Source: DASYPQ01 sp036006425 (lineage in GTDB: Bacteria > Planctomycetota > UBA1135 > GCA-002686595). Taken from it: DNA of 64,000 bases. The position numbers and the translations under genes were made by a program. Shown here in pieces: positions 27,915-35,997 of this stretch (positions are counted from its first letter, which is position 1; every line of letters starts with the position of its first letter). A model generated the notes under the pieces. The model saw only the letters and a program-made list of their open reading frames with translations. It searched no databases and was not told the origin of the DNA. The DNA is taken from contig DASYPQ010000026.1 in the NCBI GenBank assembly GCA_036006425.1, positions 1 to 64,000 of the forward strand, in the 5' to 3' direction.

Positions 27915-30900
27915 CTACTGCCTGAAGAAGTCGGCGACGACCTGGCAGTTCGTGACCGGGATCGACTGGATGCCCGAGACGAACGCGTTCGTGTCCGTCC
28001 GCACGAAGCTCTGGTCGATGCGCACGACGTCGACGACGCCGGTGCCGACCGAGGGGTTCGGGATGGCCAGGAACATGTAGCGCGGCGAGTTCGTGGCGTG
28101 GATCCCGACCGACGGGTGGGCGCGCACGAGCTGCTTGCCGTTGATCGGGAGCGGAGCGCCCACGCTGAACGGCGTCGTGTAGTTCGGCAGACCGGTCCAG
28201 TTCCGCAGGTCGTCGAACGCGATGTCCACCGGGATGCCCGAGAGCTGCGGCGGGCCGAGCGACACCTGAACGCCGTAGAACATGTCGCGGAACTGCGGGA
28301 TCAGGATCGAGTTGAAGTTCAGGATCAGCTGGCCGACCGAACCGCTCTCGATCACGAGCTTGCTCACCGCCGGCACGCCCAGCGGGCCGGAGGTGCCGTT
28401 GATCGGATCGATCGGGCCTTCGTGCGCGATCCACACGGCCGAGCGCAGGTCGACGTGGTCGGGCTGGATCGCCTTCGGGTTCAGGAACGTCGCCTGCACG
28501 ATCCCGATGATGTCGTCGTAGCCCCAGCCGTTGACGCTGTTCGGGCCCGATTCGAACACGGCCACGCGGCCGTTGCGGTTCACGATGTAGCCGAAGTAGA
28601 CGTTCCGGAAGAATCCCCAGGCCTGCTGCCGCGGGGTGATCGCGACGTCGAACGGCTGGCTCAGCTGCGAGCGGACGACCTTGCGCGTCGTCAGGGACGC
28701 GGCGGAGAGGATCGACACAGTGTTCTCCAGCTCGTTGCACACGAGGATGTCCTCGTTGCCCGGCTCCCACGCGATGCCGCGCGGCCGTTCGCCGACGATC
28801 GTCTCCTGCACGATCTGGTGGAAGGTCGAGGACAGCGGGTCGATGTCGATGAACGAGACCAGGTTCGCGGTCTGATTGACGACGGCGAGGAGGTTCAGGT
28901 TCGGCGACATCGCGAGCGTCGTCGGGTCCTGGGTCGGGATGCGGTCGATGATCGACATCCGGTTCGAGTTCAGGACGACGATCTCGCGGCGGCCGCGGTC
29001 GATCACGTAGAGGTAATTGCCGATCTGCTGCCGCATCATGTACGGCTGGCAGAAGATCGTCAGCGACGCCGGCATCGATGGCCCGATGAAGTAGGTGTTC
29101 TGCTCCGGCGTCAGGAGGCCCGACGGCGGGATCGGCGGGTGCGCGAGCGGCTCCCCGAAGGGATCGCCCGGTCCGAGCAGGTTGACGAGGCCGGCACCCA
29201 TCGCCGGGGGCTGGACGAATCCGCTGTCGACCGACGTCGGCTCTTGCCCGCCGATGTAGGGCGAGATGCAGAGCGGCGGGAACACGAGCGTCGGCGGGTT
29301 CGGGTGCGCACCCCACGCCATCAGGTTCTCGGCGCCGGGGCTGATCGCTCCGTTCACCTGTCCGGTGCCGGTCGGGATCATCGAGTTCCCGTTCGGGGTC
29401 GGGTTGATCAGCTTCTGTCCGTCGAACGCGCACAAGTTGCCGCCGCCGGCCTGGCAGCCGAACGGCGCGGGTCCGTTGTTGAACGAGCTGTCGAGCGGGT
29501 GACCGATCATCGTGTCGCCGACCGACGTCACGAGCGGCGGCCGCACGAGGAGGTCGTTCAGCACGCTGTCCATCGCGAGCGTGTACACGCCCGCCGAGCC
29601 GCCGTTGATCGTGCAGCGTCCGGCTTCGAGCGGCGGACGCATCGTCGCGCCCTGGATGCTCAGGTTCGGGTTGTTCGGGAAGTTCGTGTTCCCCTGGGCC
29701 GGGTGCGCCGCGTCGAACGTCGGGTTGCCCGTGCCCTGGCCGAAGCCGTTCAGGTCGATGACGGAGAGTCCCGGGATCGCGCCCGCGCGTCCGACGTAGA
29801 TCGTGTCGGGCGTGACCGGCGCGTTGACGAGGCCGGGGCCTTCGCCCGTCGTGAATCCCGTGGTCGCGCCGACGAGGTTCGTGTTCGGCGTCGCCGACAG
29901 GTCCTGGAAGCGGTTCGAGTCGACCGTGACGGTGACCGCATTGAACACGCCGCACTGGAACTCGTCCGGACCCTCGCCCGGGAAGTTGAAGGCCGGGGTC
30001 AGGTCGTACGTCGAGAGGTCGAACACGCTGGCGGGCAGGATCGTGAACGGCACGACGATCGGAGCCGCCGGCGGTCCGAAGGAGATCGTGACCGAGGAGG
30101 TCGGCGGCGGCTGGCCGATCGGGAACGCGCCGAGGGTCAGCGGCTGCAGCGGCTCGGTGAACTCGATGCGGATCGACGTCAGCGGGTCGACGTCCTGTTG
30201 GCCGTTGCCCGGATTGATCACGGGCGTGTTCAGCGGCGGCGGCGCGGTCGCGACTTCGGGGCGCAGGTTGTCCGGACCGACCGTCGACGCGGCCAGAGCC
30301 TGCCGCGTGAGGAAGGCGCCACCTGTCGAACGCACCGAGGTGCTGATCCGCATCTTGATCGTGCGCGCCGCCGGGAACATCTCGACTTGCGTGAGATCGG
30401 CGTTGCTGTCGGCGACGAAGACGACCGTGCGCGGGGAGATCAGGCTGCTCGAACCGCTGAACTCGTAGCCGGCGGTGCCGGGGAAGCCGGCGCCCGGGAA
30501 CGCGCCCTCGACGTCGAGGGCCTCCGGCTGGCCGGTGGTCTCGTTCAGGTCGACCCAGTGCTGGAGCGGGAGGTGGTCGGGATCGTCGGCCGTCGGCGTC
30601 CCCGCGTAGGTGAAGCCGTTGACGAACACGCGGACCGGAATCGCCTCGGATTGACCCGATGTCGGATCGAGCGCGACGAGCGTGATCGTCCCCGTGAGCC
30701 CGCCGCCGGACTGCGCCGAGACCGAGCTGTCGAGGATGCTCGCGATGTCGACGTCGTGGTCGAACTGCGCGTACATGAAGTGATTCCCCGGGAGGCCGCT
30801 CGGGAGGATCGGCGTGGTCGGGTACTGCGTGACGGGCCGCACGGGGTTCAGCGGGGTCACGTTGTTGATCAGGTCGTCGGTCGTGCGGATCGGGATCGCG

Positions 30901-31097
30901 ATCGTCGTCGGATTCCCGTTCGCGTCGAGCCGGAACACGGTGTGCGGGAGCATCTGGCCGAAGCCGTTGCTCACCTGGACGAGATCCATCCCGGAGTGCG
31001 AGCCCCCGCCGTCGGAGTTGCCCATCCCCCCGCTGCACGCGGAAAGGATCACGGCGGTCACACCCAAAGAGACCAGAACCAGCCGGGAGTTGTTCAT
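27915..31097 (-). CDS. Large lipoprotein with Ig-like and beta-propeller regions
   Basis: 1060 residues with a signal peptide ending in the lipobox ILSA-C, so it is exported and lipid-anchored. Residues about 85-240 and 290-400 look like bacterial Ig-like (Big_5-type) domains; the second begins 'NPGNGQQDVDPLTSIRIEF'. From about residue 690 to the end there are YVTN/NHL-like beta-propeller blades ('YVIDRGRREIVVLNS', 'NLNLLAVVNQTANLVSFID', 'RGIAWEPGNEDILVCNE'). The base composition and Asn/Thr/Gly richness differ from neighbouring enzymes, as is normal for surface proteins. Likely an outer-surface binding protein; no ligand can be inferred. Confidence 0.78.
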   Translation of the reverse strand: MNNSRLVLVSLGVTAVILSACSGGMGNSDGGGSHSGMDLVQVSNGFGQMLPHTVFRLDANGNPTTIAIPIRTTDDLINNVTPLNPVRPVTQYPTTPILPSGLPGNHFMYAQFDHDVDIASILDSSVSAQSGGGLTGTITLVALDPTSGQSEAIPVRVFVNGFTYAGTPTADDPDHLPLQHWVDLNETTGQPEALDVEGAFPGAGFPGTAGYEFSGSSSLISPRTVVFVADSNADLTQVEMFPAARTIKMRISTSVRSTGGAFLTRQALAASTVGPDNLRPEVATAPPPLNTPVINPGNGQQDVDPLTSIRIEFTEPLQPLTLGAFPIGQPPPTSSVTISFGPPAAPIVVPFTILPASVFDLSTYDLTPAFNFPGEGPDEFQCGVFNAVTVTVDSNRFQDLSATPNTNLVGATTGFTTGEGPGLVNAPVTPDTIYVGRAGAIPGLSVIDLNGFGQGTGNPTFDAAHPAQGNTNFPNNPNLSIQGATMRPPLEAGRCTINGGSAGVYTLAMDSVLNDLLVRPPLVTSVGDTMIGHPLDSSFNNGPAPFGCQAGGGNLCAFDGQKLINPTPNGNSMIPTGTGQVNGAISPGAENLMAWGAHPNPPTLVFPPLCISPYIGGQEPTSVDSGFVQPPAMGAGLVNLLGPGDPFGEPLAHPPIPPSGLLTPEQNTYFIGPSMPASLTIFCQPYMMRQQIGNYLYVIDRGRREIVVLNSNRMSIIDRIPTQDPTTLAMSPNLNLLAVVNQTANLVSFIDIDPLSSTFHQIVQETIVGERPRGIAWEPGNEDILVCNELENTVSILSAASLTTRKVVRSQLSQPFDVAITPRQQAWGFFRNVYFGYIVNRNGRVAVFESGPNSVNGWGYDDIIGIVQATFLNPKAIQPDHVDLRSAVWIAHEGPIDPINGTSGPLGVPAVSKLVIESGSVGQLILNFNSILIPQFRDMFYGVQVSLGPPQLSGIPVDIAFDDLRNWTGLPNYTTPFSVGAPLPINGKQLVRAHPSVGIHATNSPRYMFLAIPNPSVGTGVVDVVRIDQSFVRTDTNAFVSGIQSIPVTNCQVVADFFRQ

Positions 31098-31261
31098 CGT
31101 TACCAGACCTGCGAGAGACTCGGATGCACTCAGGAAAACGGCGCAGGCGCGCTGCGCGGACGCGTCGAGTCCACGGAACGAGCCTTGCCGAGGGATGGGG
31201 CCGCTAGATTGCCAGGATCAGGGCCTGATGGCCAGCGCGGGGCGTCGTTCGTCCGGACGCG
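31098..31261. other. Non-coding gap upstream of the large lipoprotein gene
   Basis: Together with the RNA candidate and ruvB promoter this is the only stretch over 300 bases without a protein gene (31098-31533). This first part should hold the lipoprotein promoter on the minus strand, but I could not identify a convincing -10/-35 pair. No conserved reading frame is seen. Confidence 0.5.
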
Positions 31262-31405
31262 CGGAACCACCGGGAACCCGATCTCGAGCGTGGATCCCTC
31301 AAGGGTCATGCCCGGCGTGCGGGCCGGGGACGACCCTGTTCGGGAAGCCACCCTTACACCTTGAGCGACAGGAGGTTACCTGCGGATCCGGGGGAGGCGG
31401 TTCCG
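31262..31405 (+). ncRNA. Candidate structured RNA, 6S-like
   Basis: A closing stem pairs 31263-31283 with 31384-31404: GGAACC/GGTTCC, CC/GG, CCCG/CGGG and ATC/GAT, about 15 pairs with small internal loops. Inside it are CTCAAGG/CCTTGAG (31298-31304 with 31339-31345), GCCCG/CGGGC (about 31310-31324) and CAGG/CCTG (about 31348-31382). The order GAAGCC...ACCTTGAGC...GGTTAC.CTGCGG resembles the 3' half of E. coli 6S RNA (GAAGCC...ACCUUGAAC...GGUUAC..CCUGCGG). At about 144 bases it is short for 6S. Strand and family are tentative; a cis-acting leader of ruvB is the alternative. Confidence 0.35.
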
Positions 31406-31499
31406 GAGTGCACTCGGGCGCCGCGGGGCCTGCGCGCGGCCCGGACCCGCACCCCGCGTGCGCTCCCGCACGAGCCGCACTTCCGGCTCGCGGCTCGAT

Positions 31500-31515
31500 C
31501 CGGCTCGCGAGCCGG
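31500..31515. promoter_or_regulatory. 16-bp perfect palindrome upstream of ruvB
   Basis: CCGGCTCGCGAGCCGG is a perfect palindrome one base before the TATCCT -10, inside the -35/-10 spacer. Its left half CCGGCTCGCG is also present as a direct repeat at 31483-31492. It could be an operator for ruvB control; no known LexA-type site is recognised. Confidence 0.45.
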
Positions 31516-31516
31516 C

Positions 31517-31522
31517 TATCCT
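31517..31522 (+). promoter_or_regulatory. -10 element TATCCT for ruvB
   Basis: TATCCT lies 11 bases before the ATG, giving a very short or absent leader. It is the same heptamer context CTATCCTC as at 2865 and 63046. Confidence 0.5.
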
Positions 31523-31533
31523 CGCTCCCGCGC

Positions 31534-32598
31534 ATGGACGAACGCGTCTTCGATCCCGACCTCCGCTCCGTCGCGGCGGGAGCCGAGCTCCACGCTCCCG
31601 CGAGCGGCGAACCGGAAGTCGAGTTCGAGAGCACGCTGCGCCCGCAGCGCTTCGAGGAGTTCGTCGGACAGACGCGCGTGCTCTCGAATCTGCGGATCGC
31701 GATCAGCGCCGCGCTCGCGCGCAAGGAGTCGCTCGAGCACGTCCTCTTCTCCGGTCCGCCGGGGCTCGGCAAGACGTCGCTCGCGCGGATCCTCGCGCGC
31801 GAGATGGGGACGCGCCTCGTGGGCACGAGCGGTCCGGCTCTCGAACGGCCGCGCGATCTCGTCGGGATCCTGACGCAGCTCGAGACGGGCGACGTCCTCT
31901 TCATCGACGAGGTCCACCGCGTCCCGCCCGGTGTCGAGGAGTACCTGTACTCGGCGATGGAGGACTTCAAGGTCGACTTCACGCTCGACCAGGGCCCCCA
32001 CGCGCGCGTGCTGCCGCTCTCGCTCGCGCGCTTCACGCTCGTCGGGGCGACGACGCGCGAAGGCCTGCTCTCGAGCCCCTTCCGCGCGCGCTTCGGCATC
32101 GCGGAGCGCCTCGAGCCCTACCCGCCGGCCGATCTCGAGAAGATCGTCGCGCGGTCGGCCGGGATCCTGTCGGTCGAGATCGATCCCGCGGCGAGCCGCC
32201 TGATCGCCGAACGCGCGCGCGGCACGCCGCGTATCGCGAACCGGTTCCTGCGCCGGGCGCGCGACCTGGCGCAGTTCGACGGGAGGACGCGGATCGACGA
32301 GGCGCTCGCACGGGACGCGCTCCACCGCATGGGTGTCGACGAGAACGGGCTCGAGGAGCTCGATCGCCGGATCCTGCGCGTGCTCGCGCAGAGCGCCGGC
32401 AACCCGTCCGGGCTGAAGACGATCGCCGCCGCGGTCGGCGAGGCGGAGGACACGATCGAGGAGGTGTTCGAGCCGCACCTCTTGCGCTCCGGCTTCGTCC
32501 AGAAGACGTCGCGCGGCCGTCTGATCACGCGCGACGGCTGCCGCGCGATCGGGGTCGACCCGAAGAAGCTCGCCGACGCGACCGGGACCCTGTTCTGA
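31534..32598 (+). CDS. ruvB: Holliday junction helicase subunit RuvB
   Basis: 354 residues, normal length. Signature sequences: 'LRPQRFEEFVGQTRVLSNL', Walker A 'GPPGLGKTSLA', Walker B 'LFIDEVHRVP', sensor 1 'LVGATTREGLL', Arg finger region 'SSPFRARFGI', 'GTPRIANRFLRRARD', and the winged-helix end 'EPHLLRSGFVQKTSRGR'. RuvB hexamers drive branch migration with RuvA. ruvA and ruvC are not adjacent, which is common outside proteobacteria. Downstream tgt overlaps by four bases (CTGA). Confidence 0.97.
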   Translation: MDERVFDPDLRSVAAGAELHAPASGEPEVEFESTLRPQRFEEFVGQTRVLSNLRIAISAALARKESLEHVLFSGPPGLGKTSLARILAREMGTRLVGTSGPALERPRDLVGILTQLETGDVLFIDEVHRVPPGVEEYLYSAMEDFKVDFTLDQGPHARVLPLSLARFTLVGATTREGLLSSPFRARFGIAERLEPYPPADLEKIVARSAGILSVEIDPAASRLIAERARGTPRIANRFLRRARDLAQFDGRTRIDEALARDALHRMGVDENGLEELDRRILRVLAQSAGNPSGLKTIAAAVGEAEDTIEEVFEPHLLRSGFVQKTSRGRLITRDGCRAIGVDPKKLADATGTLF

Positions 32599-33740
32599 CG
32601 CCCGCCCCCTTCGGATTCCGCGTCGTCGCGCGCTCGAACGAGTGCGGAGCGCGCACGGCCGTCTTCTCGACGCCGCACGGCGAGGTCGAGACGCCGGCGT
32701 TCATGCCGGTCGGCACGCGCGGGACGGTCAAGGGCGTGCTCCCGCGGGACCTTTTCGCCGCGGGCGCGCGGATGATCCTCGCGAACGCGTACCACCTGCA
32801 CCTGCGGCCCGGCGAGGAGACCGTCGCGAGGCTCGGCGGCCTGCACCGGCTGATGGGTTGGGACGGCCCGATCCTGACCGACTCGGGCGGCTACCAGGTG
32901 TTCAGCCTCGCGCACCTCGCGCGCGTCGACGACGACGGCGTGACGTTGCGTTCCGTGGTCGACGGGGCCGCCGTGCGCCTGACTCCGGAGAGCGTCGTCG
33001 ATCTCCAGCGGCGCCTCGGCGCCGACGTCGCGATGGCGTTCGACCACTGCCCCGCCGACCCGACCGACCGCGCCGCGGTGGAAGCGGCGACCGAGCGGAC
33101 GCGCGTCTGGCTCGCGCGCTGCGTCGCGCGGCACGAGAGCCACGGCGGCGCGGCGAGCGGCCAGGCCCTCTTCGGCATCGTGCAAGGCGGCGTCTTCGAG
33201 GATCTGCGCCGCGCTTCCGCGGAGAGCGCGCTCGCGCACGATCTCGTCGGGTACGCGATCGGCGGCGTCAGCGTCGGCGAGGAGCGCGAGCACGTGCGCG
33301 CGGCGGTCGCCGCGAGCGCGCCGCTCCTGCCGCAGGACCGGCCCCGCTACCTGATGGGCGTCGGGACGCCGGCCGATTTCTTCGACGCGATCGAGAGCGG
33401 GCTCGATCTGTTCGACTGCGTGACGCCGACGCGCCACGGGCGCACGCACTCGGCGTTCACGAGCCAAGGGACCGTCAACCTGCGCAACACGGGCTGGAAG
33501 GACGACCCTTCCCCCCTCGATCCCGCCTGCGATTGCACGGCCTGCGAGCGCTTCGGGAAGGGGACGCTGCGCCACCTGTGCGCGAGCGGCGAGATGCTCG
33601 GCGCGATGCTGCTCACGCTGCACAACCTGCGCTTCTTCCACCGCCTGCTCGAACGGATCCGCGCGGCGATCGCCGAGGACCGGCTGCTCGCGCTGCGGCG
33701 CGAGATCCTCGAGCCGATGACGGGGAAGCTCAGCCCGTAG
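32595..33740 (+). CDS. tgt: Queuine tRNA-ribosyltransferase
   Basis: 381 residues. All Tgt motifs are present: 'ETPAFMPVGTRGTVKG', 'NAYHLHLRPG', 'LTDSGGYQVFSL' (catalytic base Asp), 'FDHCPADP', 'GIVQGGVFEDL', 'YAIGGVSVGE', the nucleophile region 'FDCVTPTRHGRTH', and the zinc site 'CDCTACERF...HLC'. It exchanges G34 for preQ1 in tRNAs with GUN anticodons. There is no ATG/GTG/TTG before the conserved region in frame; the only fitting start is CTG at 32595, which overlaps the ruvB stop as CTGA, in line with the other NTGA junctions here. Confidence 0.92.
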   Translation: MTPAPFGFRVVARSNECGARTAVFSTPHGEVETPAFMPVGTRGTVKGVLPRDLFAAGARMILANAYHLHLRPGEETVARLGGLHRLMGWDGPILTDSGGYQVFSLAHLARVDDDGVTLRSVVDGAAVRLTPESVVDLQRRLGADVAMAFDHCPADPTDRAAVEAATERTRVWLARCVARHESHGGAASGQALFGIVQGGVFEDLRRASAESALAHDLVGYAIGGVSVGEEREHVRAAVAASAPLLPQDRPRYLMGVGTPADFFDAIESGLDLFDCVTPTRHGRTHSAFTSQGTVNLRNTGWKDDPSPLDPACDCTACERFGKGTLRHLCASGEMLGAMLLTLHNLRFFHRLLERIRAAIAEDRLLALRREILEPMTGKLSP

Positions 33741-34404
33741 GCGCCCGGCGCTTCACGCAGAAGAGCAGCATCTTCTCGCTGAAGAGCGGCGCGAGCCAGA
33801 CGCGCTTCTCGAGCACGAGGCCGGCCGCGCGGAGATCGTCGGCGATCTCGCGCAGGCTCGCGCGCGGCGTCGGCATCGTCCGCGACGAGAGGCGCGCCCG
33901 CAGCCGCTTCGTCCAGGTCGCCAGGGAGTACCGGTGCCTCACGTCGACGACGACGCGGTTCCTCGACACGCGCGCGAGCTCGCGCAGCACCGCCGGTCGG
34001 CGCGCGCGCGGGACGTGGAAGAGGAAGCGGATCGAGAGCACGAGGTCGAAGGCGTCGTCCGCGAACGGCAGGTGCTCAGCGTCGCAGCGCACCGGCGACG
34101 TCCTCCCGCCGCCGCGCTCGCGCGCCGCGGCGAGCATCGGGGCGGAGAGATCCGCGTCGACGACGCGCTTCCCCGCTTCGAGCAGGAACGGCGTGAAGCG
34201 CCCGTTGCCGCACGGCACGTCGAGCACGACGCGCGCGCGCTCGAGCTCCGCCCCGAGAGTCCGGCGGATCGCATTCCACTTCCGTCGCGTCGAGCGGCGC
34301 TGGTGCAGGCCGGTGAAGCGCAGCGCGTCGTAGCTCGCGACGACTTCCGGATCCTGGTAGTGCTCCTGCTTCCGCTTCCAGCGCTCTTCGCCGGAGGGGT
34401 TCAT
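33730..34404 (-). CDS. Class I SAM-dependent methyltransferase
   Basis: 224 residues. Motif I 'VVLDVPCGNGRFTPFLLEAG', 'VDADLSAPMLAAARE' and 'CDAEHLPFADDAFDLVLSIRFLFHV' form the usual SAM-binding fold of the Methyltransf_11 group. The N-terminal 'EHYQDPEVVASYDALRF' is common in small-molecule methyltransferases. The substrate is unknown. Its 3' end overlaps the tgt 3' end on the other strand by 11 bases. It follows the Cys-rich small protein gene by 7 bases, so it is the last gene of the SH3-led set. Confidence 0.8.
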   Translation of the reverse strand: MNPSGEERWKRKQEHYQDPEVVASYDALRFTGLHQRRSTRRKWNAIRRTLGAELERARVVLDVPCGNGRFTPFLLEAGKRVVDADLSAPMLAAARERGGGRTSPVRCDAEHLPFADDAFDLVLSIRFLFHVPRARRPAVLRELARVSRNRVVVDVRHRYSLATWTKRLRARLSSRTMPTPRASLREIADDLRAAGLVLEKRVWLAPLFSEKMLLFCVKRRAPTG

Positions 34405-34411
34405 CCGCCCC

Positions 34412-34603
34412 CTACTTCCGCTTGTAGTCGGGGCAGACCAGCGCGTTCGGCCGCTCGGGGCGCGTGCACGCGTTCCCGTAGTCCCACTTGCACGAGTCGC
34501 AGAGGTAGCGCTTCGATCCGGCCGCGAAGATCCGGCGCACGCCCTCGGCGAGCCTGCGCCACCACGGCAGGCGCTCCCGCGACGCTCCGCGCTCGGCTTT
34601 CAC
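34412..34603 (-). CDS. Small Cys-rich protein, possible zinc ribbon
   Basis: 63 residues from a GTG start 15 bases after the SH3 gene stop. The first 35 residues are basic and amphipathic (WWRRLAEGVRRIF); the last 30 contain 'CDSCKWDYGNACTRPERP' and 'VCPDYKRK', i.e. four Cys arranged CxxC-x8-C-x10-C. The Cys pattern and Trp-Asp-Tyr-Gly suggest a small metal-binding or redox module. No named family is recognised. The tight packing between two co-directional genes supports a real gene. Confidence 0.65.
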   Translation of the reverse strand: MKAERGASRERLPWWRRLAEGVRRIFAAGSKRYLCDSCKWDYGNACTRPERPNALVCPDYKRK

Positions 34604-34618
34604 GCGGACCTTCCGCCG

Positions 34619-35854
34619 CTACCCTCCGAGGTGCGCGCTGATCACTTCGATGCGCGTCGCGTCGATCCGCGCGGGAGTCCCGGGCACGTCCGCGGTTCCG
34701 GGCACCGCCGCGCGCTGCGTGACGCCGACGACGCCGATCTCGTACCCGACGTACTGCGCGAGGTTGTACCGCTCGCTCCCGCACACGACGTCCGCGACGT
34801 CCTGGCCGCCCCAGCGGAGGACGTAGCGCGGCAGCTCGCCCGGCTTCACTTCGCTCGCGAGCCAGCCGCGGGCCTGGAACCGGCCCCACAGCGGATCGTG
34901 GCGCTTGTTCACCTCGCGGAGCTTCGCTTCCGCTGCGGCGAGCTTCTCCACGCGCTCCTTCTCGAAGTTCGTCTTCTCGACCTTGAGGCGCTGGATCTCC
35001 TCGCGGATCCCGATCTCGTCGAGGCGCAGCTGCGCCGTGCTCGCCGAGGCGCCCGTCGGGGCCTCCGCGATCACGGCCTGGTAGGCGCTCTTCGCGGGGC
35101 CGAAGTCGGGGTTCTCGGCGGCGCGCGCGGCGGTCATCAGCTTCTCGGCGTTCGCGAGCTTGTCGACGGCCGGGTGCGCCTTCGGCTCGGCCTTCTTCGC
35201 CGCGGCTTCCGTCGCGGCGACGGTGCCGGCCGCGGACGCCTTGCCGGCGCCGTTGTCGGCCCCGAGCTCGACGACGAGCTTGTCCGATTGCGACGTCGCG
35301 ACCGCGGCGCCCCACAGCTTGCGCGCGTCCTCGCCCGCGGCGAGCGGCGTCACTTCCGCGGACGCGACGTACGCGCGCGCTCCGGCGGGCGACCAGACCT
35401 GGATCCAGTCCTCGGCGAGCGGCTTCTGCGCGTCGGCGCGCGCGATGATGCGCACGCGCTCGCCCTTGTCGAGCTTCATCGGCAGGGGAAAGCTCTTCTC
35501 GTCGCTGGTCGGCAGCGGCCGCATGCGCACGCTGTTCGCGGTGATCTCGGCGACGCCGGGCGTCGTCGTCTTCTTCAGGAAGGATCCGTGGATCCAGACC
35601 TTCATGCCCGTCGCGGGCTCGACCTCGAGCCAGCCCGCGCGCTCGGAGTAGACGGCGAACAACGTTCCGGAGGGCGCGTCGAGCACGGTCTCGCCCTTCA
35701 CGTCGAACACGTTGCGCAACTTCGCGCCGCCTTCCTTCGCACGCACGTAGGAGGTCGGTGCTTTCGTCGCTTCCGGAGCCGGACTCTGCGCGCGCGCGGC
35801 GTCTGCGGAAGCGAGGAAGAACAGGGCGTACAGGGCGAATTCGTGGAGCTTCAT
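34619..35854 (-). CDS. Secreted SH3-domain protein with coiled coil
   Basis: 411 residues with a cleavable signal peptide ('MKLHEFALYALFFLASADAARA'). Two bacterial SH3-like repeats follow: residues about 35-95 ('FAVYSERAGWLEVEPATGMKVWIHGSFL') and 103-170 ('ITANSVRMRPLP ... WIQVWSPAGARAYV'). A linker, a short TPR-like helix and a Lys/Glu coiled coil ('EEIQRLKVEKTNFEKERVEKL') lead to a C-terminal domain of about 100 residues containing 'VVCGSERYNLAQYVGYEIGV'. SH3_3 modules often bind peptidoglycan peptides, so a periplasmic wall-binding role is likely but unproven. Confidence 0.75.
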   Translation of the reverse strand: MKLHEFALYALFFLASADAARAQSPAPEATKAPTSYVRAKEGGAKLRNVFDVKGETVLDAPSGTLFAVYSERAGWLEVEPATGMKVWIHGSFLKKTTTPGVAEITANSVRMRPLPTSDEKSFPLPMKLDKGERVRIIARADAQKPLAEDWIQVWSPAGARAYVASAEVTPLAAGEDARKLWGAAVATSQSDKLVVELGADNGAGKASAAGTVAATEAAAKKAEPKAHPAVDKLANAEKLMTAARAAENPDFGPAKSAYQAVIAEAPTGASASTAQLRLDEIGIREEIQRLKVEKTNFEKERVEKLAAAEAKLREVNKRHDPLWGRFQARGWLASEVKPGELPRYVLRWGGQDVADVVCGSERYNLAQYVGYEIGVVGVTQRAAVPGTADVPGTPARIDATRIEVISAHLGG

Positions 35855-35997
35855 GGTGTGTCGATCCCCTCGGGGTGCGCCGACGTCGCTCGCAACTCGC
35901 GAGCGCGGCGCCGGTCGGATCCTAGCGGTGCCCGACCCCTCGATCCACACGCTCCGCAACGCCGAAGAACGAAAAATGGGTGCGAGCGGCGCGCGGG

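Noticed and set aside
27759..31364. A 1201-codon open frame on the plus strand opposite the large lipoprotein
   Set aside because: Low-complexity Arg/Asp/Val/Glu composition and no motifs; the minus strand encodes a signal peptide, lipobox and beta-propeller.
31262..31405. TPP or cobalamin riboswitch in the RNA candidate
   Set aside because: The 3' part (CTTGAGC...GGTTACCTGCGG) recalls the THI box, but the essential CUGAGA block is missing; the B12-box and GCCACUG elements are also not present in the right order.
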